From NCBI GenBank assembly GCA_014529385.2, contig CM043960.1:70061410-70125409 (forward strand): DNA of 64,000 nucleotides, given 5' to 3'. Shown piece after piece: positions 1 to 10,059 of this stretch. Positions within the stretch are counted from its first letter, which is position 1, and each line of letters opens with the position of its first letter. The position numbers and the translations under genes are program-made. The notes beneath the pieces are model-generated. The model ran no database searches, was not told the DNA's origin, and saw only the letters and a list, made by a program, of their open reading frames with translations. The DNA comes from Adiantum capillus-veneris (Eukaryota > Streptophyta > Polypodiopsida > Polypodiales > Pteridaceae).

Positions 1-468
1 AGTGATCACCATGTGCTTGCATCTTGCTTAGCGATGTTTTGGTCAGCATGTACGCTTAGTGTGGATGAAATGTCTTGCCCGGCAGTTCTAGGTCACGTGC
101 AGGAGTGCGAGGCCCAACGCCCATGCAATGGTGCATATCGTCCTTCTAAGTACTGTTTTCTAGAGATGCCCAGTGTGGGCTCTATCGCTTGGGGCCTGCG
201 GGGCTCCTGAATCAAGCAGGTCACGATTCTTAAGAGTAGAGGAGGTCGCCGTAAGAGCGTGAGGCCTAGTGCCTGTGCGCTGGTACATATTGCCCTTTTG
301 AGGGCTGTTTTCCAGAAATGCACAACGTGGGCTGTGTCTCGGCCACAAGTTCACCCTAGAGGGGCTGCCAGCTATGTATTCTGCTCCCTGTCTGCAATGT
401 TATCTCATGGAGTGTATCGACTATGTCCAACAGGAGGGTGAGGGTCAGCATGCTCTGGGCTTTTTTCA
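1..468. other. No recognisable feature
   Basis: I recognise no gene, RNA or mobile-element signature here. A weak open frame starts at 374 and runs into the repeat described next. Confidence 0.3.
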
Positions 469-979
469 GCTTACACATTTAGGAGTATCTCTGGGAACCA
501 TAAGAGGTAAGCATGCCCAAAGTACAGATCCTGATTGTAATGGGCCTAATATAGGCCTATATCAAGTTTCCATTGGTGCTAATGTAGTGTTTCACGGTTC
601 TGCTGGACCAATTCCTCAGCTTCCGTTGCAAGGTCTACAATTAGACCTATATGTTGCAGTGAAAATGTGGAATCGTAGAGCGGACGGCAGTCGAGCTTTG
701 CTCTACATGTATTTTGACAGAAACAATACGGCGATGATAGGAGGATTCACAACACCTTGTGAAGTCATTTCCTTCGGCATCTCAAATTTACATCGTAGCG
801 CTATGAACAAGCTTACACATTTAGGAGTATCTCTGGGAACCATAAGAGGTAAGCATGCCCAAAGTACAGATCCTGATTGTAATGGGCCTAATATAGGCTT
901 ATATCAAGTTTCCATCACGGTTCTGCTGGACCAATTCCTCAGCTTCCTTTGCAAGGTCTGCAATTAGACCTGTATGTTG
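469..979 (+). repeat. Direct repeat pair (188/169 bp)
   Basis: Bases 469-656 recur almost identically at 811-979. The second copy lacks 19 bases, corresponding to 574-592, and has a few substitutions. An open frame (374-967) crosses both copies, so the same 30-residue stretch is encoded twice; the deletion then shifts the frame. The unique segment between the copies (657-810) stays open in that frame. I do not recognise the protein. This could be a decayed host gene with a duplicated exon or part of an unidentified repeat. The duplication is seen directly; coding status is doubtful. Confidence 0.7.
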
Positions 980-1371
980 TGCAACAAGCTGCAGATTGAC
1001 TTTTTAGTTCATTTGAGTTAGTCTATCTTTCTTTGAATGGTGTCCGTTGATTGTATTTTGACTAGATCCATCTTTTCTAGTTCACTTTGGAAATTGGAAT
1101 GTATGAGAGCTTCCACTCAATGAAGTTTGATGCATCTTGTTCAAGGTCATGTATTTTCCTTTTAATTTCTTATTTTTGTGAGAATTTTAATGCATATCAA
1201 GGATGTAATATGGTGTGTCATGGAGAAAAAAGATGTTTGTGGACGGGTTTCCTCTATTTTTTTTTCCCCCGATTGCTAATTCAATATGGAGGCCTTTAAC
1301 AAGGGAATGTTTCCCAAGTGCATGTCATGCTACACCTCTTTTTGGCCTTTCCTCTCTTGGCCAAGATGACC
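980..1371. other. AT-rich sequence, nothing recognised
   Basis: There are T-rich runs and no convincing open frame. I see no repeat or element signature. Confidence 0.3.
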
Positions 1372-1433
1372 CCCCCCTCCCTAAGGATTGATTAATCCAG
1401 TACCCCCCTCCCTAAGGGTTGATTAATCCAGTA
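1372..1433 (+). repeat. 31-bp tandem duplication
   Basis: Two adjacent 31-bp copies (1372-1402 and 1403-1433) differ at about one position. Each begins with a C run followed by TCCCTAAGG and ends in GATTAATCCAGTA. Confidence 0.85.
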
Positions 1434-1437
1434 CCTT

Positions 1438-1500
1438 TTTTTTTGGCAAAACTCACAATTTGTGAGTGAATTGTATTAAGCACAACATAAAATTACAAAA
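1438..1500 (-). repeat. Possible LINE/SINE-type 3' tail
   Basis: Read on the minus strand, a short stem-loop (CTCACAAATTGTGAG) is followed within a few bases by an A run. A similar tail (stem-loop, A-rich end, alignable sequence before it) lies at 2644-2710 in the same orientation. A stem-loop just before poly(A) is typical of non-LTR retrotransposon 3' ends. No LINE reverse transcriptase is visible, so this is only an inference. Confidence 0.3.
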
Positions 1501-1774
1501 CAACCTCGAGAGCCTTGAGGTGCTCACGATTACAAGTTGTATGTCTATCACCTCTCATTGAGGCTTAACATTCCTGGCTTACCAAAGAAGGTGAAATAAA
1601 GACCTAGGCTTCTAACCTCTTCACTCCAGCCATGTAGTTCTTTGTGCTCACCATGTGCAAAAGCATCCCCAGACCTCACTTTTCACATTTGACAATATTT
1701 TACTCTTGCACACCTATCGAATACACTGGGGTTCCATCTACTATGCCTTGCAAGGCAATTATGTATGAGAGAAA

Positions 1775-2136
1775 ACACTAATCACAACGTTGTAGGGTTT
1801 GTCATTGCTTCATCACTGATAGCATAAAGATTGTGCCTTACATGGAGGAAATTGTCAAAATGACACGTACTCGGAGTGGACCATGGATGATGGGGTTGGC
1901 TTGTTAAGTATAAACGAGAAGAGGACAACGAGATAGAGAGATAGAAGAGAGACTGACACTAATCACAACGTTGTAGGGTTTGTCATTGCTTCATCACTGA
2001 TAGCATAAAGATTGTGCCTTACATGGAGGAAATTGTCAAAATGACACGTACTCGGAGTGGACCATGGACAATGGGGTTGGCTTGTTAAGTATAAACGAGA
2101 AGAGGACAACGAGATGGAGAGATAGAAGAGAGATTG
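1775..2136 (+). repeat. 181-bp tandem duplication
   Basis: Unit 1775-1955 is repeated immediately at 1956-2136, with four or five mismatches by eye. Each unit starts ACACTAATCACAACGTTG and ends in a GA-rich stretch. No coding sense is evident. The low divergence indicates a recent duplication. Confidence 0.92.
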
Positions 2137-2640
2137 CTTATGAGATAACAACATTGCATGTGTATGAATGGGCATGAGTGCTCGAAATTTTTTTTTTCCC
2201 CAAAAATTTGGTCAACCTAGGTATGAGAAAATCAGAGGTAACTAGACTGAATTTGGATGGTTCTAAATTTTGTAGGGTCTGTGATAGAAAATTTATTATG
2301 AGAATTGTCTTATTTTATACTACATGTGGGTTTATGCAAGGCTACAATATACTAGGGAGGCAAATTCAAGTCGAGATTCTAAGCCCTTTTCAAGTCATGT
2401 TGCATTTGCACAACAAGAAGAGACCATTCACTTGAGAAAAGAAGAGACATGATTGGAATCAAGATATAGTGATAGGGTGATGTCTTGAAGCAAGATAAAG
2501 GTAAATGATCACGATCATGATTAGTAATGTGTCTCGCTTCTCTAGCTTTATCATCCTTTATGTCCTCCATGTTTGGCACAAGCATAAACACATAATTTAT
2601 ATCATAGTGCCTTGTTCACCATAGGGTGCAATAGTCGAGC
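2137..2640. other. No recognisable feature
   Basis: AT-rich sequence. Only short overlapping frames on both strands, without family resemblance. Confidence 0.3.
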
Positions 2641-2643
2641 TTC

Positions 2644-2710
2644 CCTTTTTTCCCCCAAACTCACAATAGTGAGTGTATATCTATATTGCGAAATCAAAAA
2701 AGTTACAATG
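2644..2710 (-). repeat. Second possible LINE/SINE-type 3' tail
   Basis: On the minus strand this reads as a CTCACTATTGTGAG stem-loop followed by G-rich then A-rich sequence. It aligns loosely with the tail at 1438-1500, including the flanking side away from the A run. The hypothetical frame at 2928-3293 lies upstream on the same strand and could belong to the same element. Confidence 0.3.
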
Positions 2711-2927
2711 ACAGCCATGCTCCAATCGAGCCATGGCATCTACTTCCAACAACAACATCCTACCCATACATCAGCTAACAAAGGGAGCCACCTTGAGACC
2801 GTAAGTAGCATAAATGTCCAAGGTTGAATTGGAGTTGCCACCAAGAAGAAATCCGTGTCATAGCACACTCCTTTACCACCAAGCAATGGCACGGGGAACC
2901 AAACGTCGAAAGACAAATAGAGAAAAG

Positions 2928-3293
2928 TCATCTTTTCTTTTTCTTGTGCTTGAACAATCTAACAGTATGAGTGCAGGCCTTCTTACCCTTAACCTTACTA
3001 ATCTGGGTCATCCGTCGACCCATGAAGTAGAGAACCACAAACCTACAACAACAAGTCTCCAAGCTTTGTAAGGCCAGCTTCGGATTGATCATAGCAAAGC
3101 CGTCATGTTCCTTATTTTGACTGCGCAAAACTGCCGCGAGAAGCATTTCCTCAGTCAAATTGCACTTTTCGAATGAGGGCTTCGGGATTTTCCTATGCTC
3201 ATAAGCTTCATATGTGATATCACAGGCACGTTTTTGGCCCTCCGAATTGAAGACAAAGTTTAGCTCTTGCTCTGAGGGTCTCTCTTGCTCCAA
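2928..3293 (-). CDS. Unidentified 121-aa open frame
   Basis: An open minus-strand frame with a fairly protein-like first 90 residues (acidic/basic mix, including the stretch CNLTEEMLLAAVL) and a Lys/Arg-rich C terminus ending KHKKKKR. I do not recognise a family. A poly(A)-like tail lies downstream on the same strand (2644-2710), so it may be the end of a non-LTR element or a processed copy of a host transcript. No start-site signal supports translation. Confidence 0.2.
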   Translation of the reverse strand: MEQERPSEQELNFVFNSEGQKRACDITYEAYEHRKIPKPSFEKCNLTEEMLLAAVLRSQNKEHDGFAMINPKLALQSLETCCCRFVVLYFMGRRMTQISKVKGKKACTHTVRLFKHKKKKR

Positions 3294-4156
3294 GGCAGAT
3301 CGACCCTGTCAAGAGGGATCGGACGATCTCCCGTTAGTGCACTCATGATGGTCGTCTTTGTGGTTCATAGTATAGCTGAGTTGCGATAGGAGAGGTGGGA
3401 ACCTCCCTCCCTAGGAGCTCCAACTTTCTCCTTTTAAAATTAAACCCTGCTCAGACTATCGATCGTGATCCGTTGGCCAACTTGAGAAAATCTTCACCAA
3501 TGCGCAGTATAGCCCGTCTTCACCCCCGGTATGCTAAGGCCTGTATGATGCATAGGCTAGATAATCGCACATCCGGGAGCCCTCCTCAATTGACGATGGA
3601 TCGCGATCCACAGGATCGGTGGGCCCACTTCCACTACCCGTATGAGTATCATAGCAAGCTGCAGGAGCTGGTAGATCACAACCCAAGGAGGGCAGATCTC
3701 ACAAGAAGATTTAGAAATTTTCTCATGTAGGAAAACGGAGTCTTTCTCAGTGTTTTTCATACAGTGCATAACATCATGAGCTTCTTGTCAAGAGGCACCG
3801 CATACCTAGCTAGGTACGATTAGGGGGACCACCGGCCCCCCCACGGGGCCGGCAACATGCAATAGTTGAGCTTTCCTAACCTATGGAAAAGAAAGTTGCA
3901 AGACCTCAAGGATGGAAAACTAAGGAGTTCAAAACTTCACGGTCTCAAGTTGGTTTGTATGTTGAATTCCTTTGAACATGATTTTATTATACCTCGTATG
4001 TATCGTATACAACTTTAGAGTCTACATTGTGATGTGATTAGGTGCATGGTGCCATGCAAAATCAACTTGAATATTTTCTACCTGTAGGAGTAACCTATCA
4101 TAATGAAATAATTGGCAGCTCAACCATTCTTTATTCAATAGTTGCTTTGAGAACTG
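3294..4156. other. Intergenic; two perfect inverted repeats
   Basis: I see no supportable gene; a 111-codon plus-strand frame (3395-3730) shows no family resemblance. A 14-bp perfect palindrome (TACCTAGCTAGGTA) lies at 3803-3816. A GC-rich hairpin (8-bp arms CCGGCCCC/GGGGCCGG, 5-base loop) lies at 3832-3852. Confidence 0.4.
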
Positions 4157-5031
4157 AAAATCTTGGAAGCCATCTAGTTGTTATTGGATGGGATAGTGTT
4201 CACCAAGAAAGGCTCTAAAATCAACATATTATGGGATATGTATATGCCTACCCTCACTACATTAGATTAAAGAGTACATAAAGCAGACATGTTGCTTTTT
4301 GTTTAGACAAAAGATGCCTATCTATACCTTTCTCATACAAGAGTGTTATCAGAGAATGTAAATTAGGGTGAGAAAGCTCCAGATTGTTATCATAGAATGT
4401 AAATTAGGAATAGGTTACTGTTCTTGCAGTTAGTGGTTTAACTAACGTGTGGATGGATGAATTGTAGATTGGACGTGAATAGTTTCTATATAGCTTAGTT
4501 TAGAATAAATTAGTTTAAATAATACTCATCATGGGAAGAACCTCATGTAGAAAAATAGACGAGGATGACATGCACTGGGAAGGGAATGGGGTATAAGAGG
4601 GCCTCTTTATTTGCCATGAAATTATAGGATTGGCAAATGGGTATATGTCATGTGGACTAAAATGGTGGGTATGGCAGGGCCTAATAGTGAGTGGTCAAAC
4701 TTGTAAGCTTAGAGGTGGTAGGAAATAAATATTTACTCACATAATGAGAAAATCTCTTATAAAATTAAAAAACGAGACCTAAAAATTTGGGGTTAAAACC
4801 AATCTTTTTTCTTTCTAGTGGCTATGTATTTCTCCCCCCTCTCTTGAAAAGAGGTCCCTCCAAAACTGTGATGGTCATTCTTCTCTTCTCTAGATCTACT
4901 ATATCATCTCTATCCTCTCTCTACTTCTTACAAGTTGCATCTCCTTCTTCAATGTCAAATTTTCCTCCTAAAAGGATTTTGCAGTAGAGGTTCGAAACCT
5001 CCTTTCCCTCCTCAAGCTTGCTGCTCCTCAA
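4157..5031 (+). repeat. ~870-bp direct repeat, copy 1
   Basis: This segment realigns over nearly its whole length to 5643-6496. Shared blocks include AAAATCAACATATTATGGGA, a stretch that becomes TA-rich, a CCTC/TCTC-rich run, and a common end near CCTCAAGCTTGCT. Divergence is noticeable, with many substitutions and small indels. No coding domain is visible. It could be one of two LTRs of a short non-autonomous element, or one half of an old segmental duplication. Confidence 0.75.
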
Positions 5032-5642
5032 TGGTAGTCATCACCTATTGAAGCTCTCCATTGTGTTGTGAAACTCACTTCATACCTCTCCCTAAAGCTG
5101 TAGATTTGAACCATATCCTACTCCTAGAGCTTCTCTCTAGTGTAGATTTACATTCCTCTCAATAGCTTTCCTACTCCTTTTCCATTTAGCTCTCAAATGG
5201 TATTCCCTCACAAAACTTTTTAAAAAAAGATTTAATCTCTTCTTATGCATTGGAGCACTACTGAGGATTCTTGGGTGCTTTGTTACGTAAGAAGTGTCCT
5301 TTTTTCTATCTGGTCATAGCTATGCTTACCATGTTACTAATGAGAAAACTTGCCAAGTGGAGGTTCATAACGATGACATCGATTGTTTCTGTATACTTTC
5401 TATGCAACCATAAATTGCACCTATGGGTCACACAAAGCAACGGTGACATGTTTCATGCCTCGTTACAATTGGAAAGTGTCCATAGCACACCAATAGAGCA
5501 CCAATACTGTGGATTTTCAAAGGGAATGGTGTGATGAATATCTTTTTGCAATTGGATGGAACACCAAGGTAGTCAACCACTAGGGAGATAACATTAAGTA
5601 CCGTGTAATTGGAGAGGAATAGGTGTTCATATACCATATTAC
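5032..5642. other. Spacer between the ~870-bp direct repeats
   Basis: About 610 bp with no recognisable gene. If the flanking repeats are LTRs this would be the internal region of a small non-autonomous element, but I see no convincing primer-binding site or polypurine tract. Confidence 0.3.
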
Positions 5643-6496
5643 AAAATCTTGAGAGCCATCTAGTGTTATTGGATGGGCTAGCATTCGCCAAGAAAGGATG
5701 TAAAATCAACATATTATGGGATGTGTATAGGCCTACCCTCACTACATTAGTATAAAGAGCACATAGAGCAGACATGTTGCTTTCTCTTTGGACAAAAGAT
5801 GTCTATCTGTACCTCTCTCATACAATACTATGAAGAGTAGGACATGGTGAGAAAGATCCGGACTGTTATCATAGGATGTAAATTAGGGATAGGTAACTTT
5901 TCTTGTAGTTAGTGGTTTAACTAGCGTGCGGATGAATGAATTGTAGATTGGACCTTAATTGTTTCTATATAGCTTATTTTATAATAAGTTAGTTTAAAAT
6001 TATACTCATGGGAAACACCTCATGTAGAAATATGGATGAGGATGACGTGCAGTAGGAAGGGAATGGGTTATAAGAGGGCCTCTTTATTTTCCATGGGATT
6101 ATAAAATACACAAATGGGTATAGAAATGGTGGGTATGGAAGGACCTACAAGTGAAGGTGTTAAATTTGTGAGCTTAGAGGTGGTAGGAAATAGATCTTTA
6201 CTAACATAACGAGAAATCTCTTATAAAATTATAAAATGAGACCTAAAAATTTGGGATTAAAACTAATCTTTTCTCTTTCGAGTGGCTGTCTAGATCCCCC
6301 CCCACCTCCTAAAAGGAGGTACCTCTAAAAATGTTTTGGTCATTCTTTTCTTCTCTCTCTACTATATCATCCCTATTCTCTCTCTACTCGTTGCATCTCC
6401 TTCTTTAATACCTCTTTTTCCTCTTCAAAGGATTTTGCAATAGAGGTTTGAAAACCTCCTTTCTTCCCTCCTCAAGCTTGCTACATTCTCTTCAAT
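5643..6496 (+). repeat. ~870-bp direct repeat, copy 2
   Basis: Second copy of the repeat at 4157-5031, in the same orientation. Both ends of the similarity are sharp to within a few bases (AAAATCTT at the left, CAAGCTTGCT at the right). Confidence 0.75.
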
Positions 6497-6559
6497 GTTG
6501 TAGTGTATATTTTTTCATTTTCAAGTTTTCTTGTTAAATCATGCTACCCACATGTTTCT

Positions 6560-6955
6560 GTCGGGATCCACGTTCCTTTCTAATCCACAAAGGGAAGGAA
6601 GAGCGGAATTAGAAACAAGGACCACCAAAGAAGAGTATCGAGGTCCTTTTGTTAATGAGGAAATACCGCCATTCATCGCACAACCTATTGCTCAAGCAAC
6701 CGCCAATACTACACCACACTAGTTTGGCCCTTGTATCAAACAAAAGGATCAAAAGGTAGTACTAGGTACTTTCATTTTGAAGCATGAGAGGCCAAGAAAA
6801 TCAAGAGGCCTGAGGAGAAACTAAGAGAAGAGATAGAGAAAGAAGAAGAACTGAAGCAAGAGGCAGAGAGAAGTCAGAGGAAGCTGGATGAGGGGGAAAG
6901 GGTAGAGGTTGAGAGAGCCAACCTTTCTAAATTTACTAGCAAGGACATAGCCTAA
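6560..6955 (+). other. Degraded coding-like fragment, family unknown
   Basis: Two plus-strand stretches look protein-like: a 60-residue frame ending at 6722, and a Glu/Lys/Arg-rich frame from about 6787 to 6955 with the heptad-like run KLREEIEKEEELKQEAE, suggesting a coiled coil. They are in different frames and separated by stops. They end where the copia relic begins. This may be a host-gene fragment or part of an unrecognised element. Confidence 0.2.
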
Positions 6956-7104
6956 AGGTTGAGTCAGGCTCCATACTTAACAACCTTCCACTTGGAGTCA
7001 TATCTCCACACCAAGCATGTGACTGCTTTCCATCCTGGCTTCTTATCCTTGAATGCCAATAGTAGATGAGCAAAAGCTCAACTTCTCTTGATTAACCACC
7101 TTTG

Positions 7105-7390
7105 TTAACATGTGTGTAGCTTTAGTTGTCCCTCTTCCAAAAGAGTACGTATGAAGTGATATCTCACTTCAATGTGGTTTGTCCTTGAGTGAAATATTGA
7201 ATTCTTTGCAAGATGAATGGCGCTTTGATTGTCATTGTATAAGACACAATTGTCTTGCTTGTATCCAAGCTCCTCCAAGAATCTATGAAGCCATAGAATC
7301 TCTTTTCTTGCCTCAGTGACAACAACATATTCAGCTTTCGTAGTAGAAAGTGGAACCACTTTATTTAGCTTTGAAGCTCAACTCACTGCC
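7105..7390 (-). pseudogene. Copia RNase H fragment
   Basis: Encodes the C-terminal RNase H module of a copia polyprotein. Visible landmarks are the LSTTKAEYV segment with its conserved Glu, the NDNQSAIHLAKN segment with the catalytic Asp, and HIEVRYHFIRTLLEEGQL. About 80% of residues match the corresponding part of the copia at 14028-14561 by eye. The frame breaks beyond about 7360 and ends prematurely before the usual C terminus. Confidence 0.85.
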
Positions 7391-7762
7391 AATTGTGAAG
7401 ACGTAGCTAGTAGTGCTCCTTTGAGTATCTTTGTCACCTGCCATATCTGTATCCACATACCCTTGCAAGAAAATATCAGTGCCTCCAAAACACAAAGCAT
7501 TCATCATTTTCCTTTTAAGATACCTTAGTATCCACTTCATAGCTTGTCAATTCTCTTTACGTAGAAATCAGTTTTGCATCTTGCATTGCAAATCTTTTTA
7601 GTACCTTCTTGATGTAGTCATCTTGATAAATCTTTAGGGACTTCTTTGTTCTATCCCTTGATAGCTTCATACCAAGTATCCGCTTTGTAGTACCTAAGTC
7701 TTTCATTGAAAAAGATTCAAACAACTCCTCTTTTAGGTTTTTGCTATCCTACATGTTAGCAC

Positions 7763-8052
7763 CATCAACAACACGAAAGAAACGAAGATGGAAGCCGAGA
7801 ACAATGGCTCTGAGGGAGATTATAAAATATCAAAGGAGCACCAAGAAAATCATGCCAACAGTATCCCTCTCTCGAGTTGTCAGGGAGATAATAGAAGATT
7901 ACAATGATGATCGCGATAACGAGGATACAACATGCAACCCTAATGGACCTATGGGACACTTGGGAGGATATACAAGTGTAGCTATTACAACATAGCATTT
8001 CTTGTATGGTACATGAAAGAGTCACTCTCAAAAACATTGATTTAACCCTTGC
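7763..8052 (+). pseudogene. Histone H3/CENH3-like fragment inside copia RT
   Basis: On the strand opposite the copia relic, the first part encodes RRWKPRTMALREIIKYQRST, matching the start of the histone H3 fold (ALREIxKYQxST), then a VVREI segment that matches helix 2 of the fold. After a frame change near 7910 the other frame carries TRIQ..TLMDLW, ED, a stop, then CMVHERVTL and NIDL, matching the H3 helix 3/C-terminal region (CAIHAKRVT, DIQL). Trp after Arg at the fold start and the TR-Q pattern favour CENH3 over canonical H3. No intron interrupts the fold, so a reverse-transcribed origin is likely. It replaces roughly 50 codons of copia RT containing the catalytic YVDD motif. Confidence 0.8.
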
Positions 8053-8061
8053 TCTTGAAGC

Positions 8062-8400
8062 TTACTTGAGATCATACAAAGCCTTGATGAGTTGACAAAC
8101 TTTGTGTGGATATTTTGTACTCACATAAGCTTGGGGCTGAAACATATAGTCTATTTCATCCACATATCCATTAAGAAAAGCATTTTTGACATCCATTTGT
8201 GCAATTATCCATTCAAAGATTAAAGCTAAAGCAATGGCTAGCCTTACCGTTGTCATCTTTGTGATTGGGCTAAAGGTTTCATCATAGTCTTCTCCATAGT
8301 GTTGAGCGAATCCTTTAGCAATTAACCTTGTCTTATGCTTGTCAATGGAACCATCAAAATTTAGCTTTGTTTTGTAAACCCACTTGCTTCAATAGCTTGA
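8062..8400 (-). pseudogene. Copia RT N-terminal fragment
   Basis: Minus-strand frame with IAQMDVKNAFLNG, the copia RT segment holding the first catalytic Asp, followed by the QPQAYV and LIKALYDLK motifs. Upstream sequence to 8400 continues the domain with stops. The fragment ends where the histone-like insert begins. Confidence 0.8.
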
Positions 8401-8900
8401 TTTCCTTTGGTTATATCCGCTAACTTCCATGTGTTGTTCTTCATGAGTGCATTGTATTCTTCATCCATGACTGAGATACACTCCATCTTCGTGGCTGCTT
8501 CCTAATAGATTTACGGCTTCTCAAAGTGTGAGACTTTAGCCATAAATGCTGAATGTTGTCCTGTAAAATTTGATATATAAGTGAGCCTTTGAGGTGGGCT
8601 TCTTGCCTTGTTGATCTCCTTAGCTTTGGTGTTGAATCGTCTTCATGCATGTGGTTGCCCATGCTTGTTATAGGACAATTGGACTGCTACAATTAATCAC
8701 CCTCTTGAGCACTCTCATAGCTGATGGTAGGCTCTATGATTGAGTCTTGAGTATGGGATGTTCCATCCTCACCTTCACTTGAGACTTCTTGATAGCTTGA
8801 TGAAGTATCTTTGAACCACAGGTCATTCTTATCAGAGACAACATCTCTAGAAATATAGAGCTTCTTTGTATCCAGGTTTACCAACCTATATCCTTTAGAA

Positions 8901-10059
8901 TTGTAACGGAATTGGACTGAACATCACAACCTGTGGTCATTTCAAGAAATAGGGGTAGCATTTGGACAGGTGTCCTCCTTTTCCCTTTGAGAGGGAGGGC
9001 TTGAATAATGCTTGACTAATTAAATAATTAAACTAAATTCTCATTGGACCTCTGTGAAGGCCACCCAATAGGCTTTAGCCACACTATGAGGGAAACCTTG
9101 CTAGGGAATTAACATGTGTCCTATATTCCTCTTGTGGAAAGGGATTGCCTTGATTGTGTGTGTGTTTGTGTGTTCTCTCTCGTGCCCCAACCTTTAGGGC
9201 TCGCCCCCTCCTTTGTAGGGATCATAATTGACTTGCACACCACAAGCACCTTAGCCTTTAAGCATGAAAAGCACCTTAGCCTTCAAGCATGACAAGCACC
9301 TCAAGCACCTTTGTCATCAAGCATGACAAGCACGACAAGCACAAGCCTATCTTACCTTAAGGTCCAAGGACTTTTAACACTAACCTGGAGGACTTTAATG
9401 AAGGTAACCCTAACGTATTTTAAGCTCCATTATTTGCACATTGTTCTTCAGTAGACCATCTTCTTTTCAGCCCCTCTCGAGATGTAACCATCTCCTTTTT
9501 GGCCCCGTGTTGCGTTAGGTCTAACAACACAAAACCATGTTCTGGCTCTTGTTTCCCCTTTTAACTTCCCATATTAGATGATCAGTTTAATATGAGAAAA
9601 TCATTTGGTAAAGTTAGATATTAGACTTTATGACATTACGTCTCCCTTGAAAGCATAATCGTCCTTGACTATGAGGTAGAGAAGATAAAGTCTTAGTCAT
9701 TAGTCTATGTTTCTTAGAGGCTAGAGGATCCCTTTCTACCCTACGACATCATTCCAAAATGAATGACTAGTCCATGTGGTGCTTCGGAGACTCGGCTACC
9801 GCAAGCATTCCTGCTCTTGAGTCCATATCACAGTTCCGAAGTAGAGTGAAAAAATCTACTTGGTGTTTGAGAGATGTCGTCATCACACACATGATTTTAA
9901 GCATGCATACTACTTAAATTTGTGCACAATAAAAATAATACTAGTATTATAAGACAAAAAAAAATTTCCTTTAAAAAAAACATTTACATTTGCTTACTTA
10001 GTGTAGCCTTGTAAGCATTGACAAGGTTCATACTATTCTTAAGCTGTGTTCCTTGCATC
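8901..10059. other. Non-coding tract, probably chromovirus 3' end/LTR
   Basis: No protein-coding resemblance. By position, just past the chromovirus chromodomain, the 3' LTR of that minus-strand element should lie here. I found no second copy near its 5' end to define LTR limits. It contains the minisatellite at 9243-9344. Confidence 0.35.
9243..9344 (+). repeat. Degenerate ~26-bp minisatellite
   Basis: Three to four imperfect tandem copies of a unit built on CAAGCACCTTAGCC followed by TTCAAGCATGA. Confidence 0.8.

Larger units (their letters stand above)
6950..8900 (-). mobile_element. Ty1/copia relic, related to the copia at 13-18 kb
   Basis: Reading right to left: the integrase C-terminal/RT linker (8441-8884, with LYISRDVVSD), RT (8062-8400, with QMDVKNAFLNG), a foreign insert (7763-8052), the remainder of RT (7540-7762), RNase H (7105-7390) and the last 20-30 bases of an LTR ending TTAACA on the plus strand at 6982. 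Both the LTR remnant and RNase H align closely with the copia at 13145-18352, so it is an older relative. The rest of its LTR, its gag and most of integrase are absent. Several stops and frame changes make it a dead copy. Confidence 0.85.

Noticed and set aside
3395..3730. 111-codon plus-strand frame as a gene
   Set aside because: No recognisable domain or compositional bias, and a competing frame on the other strand.
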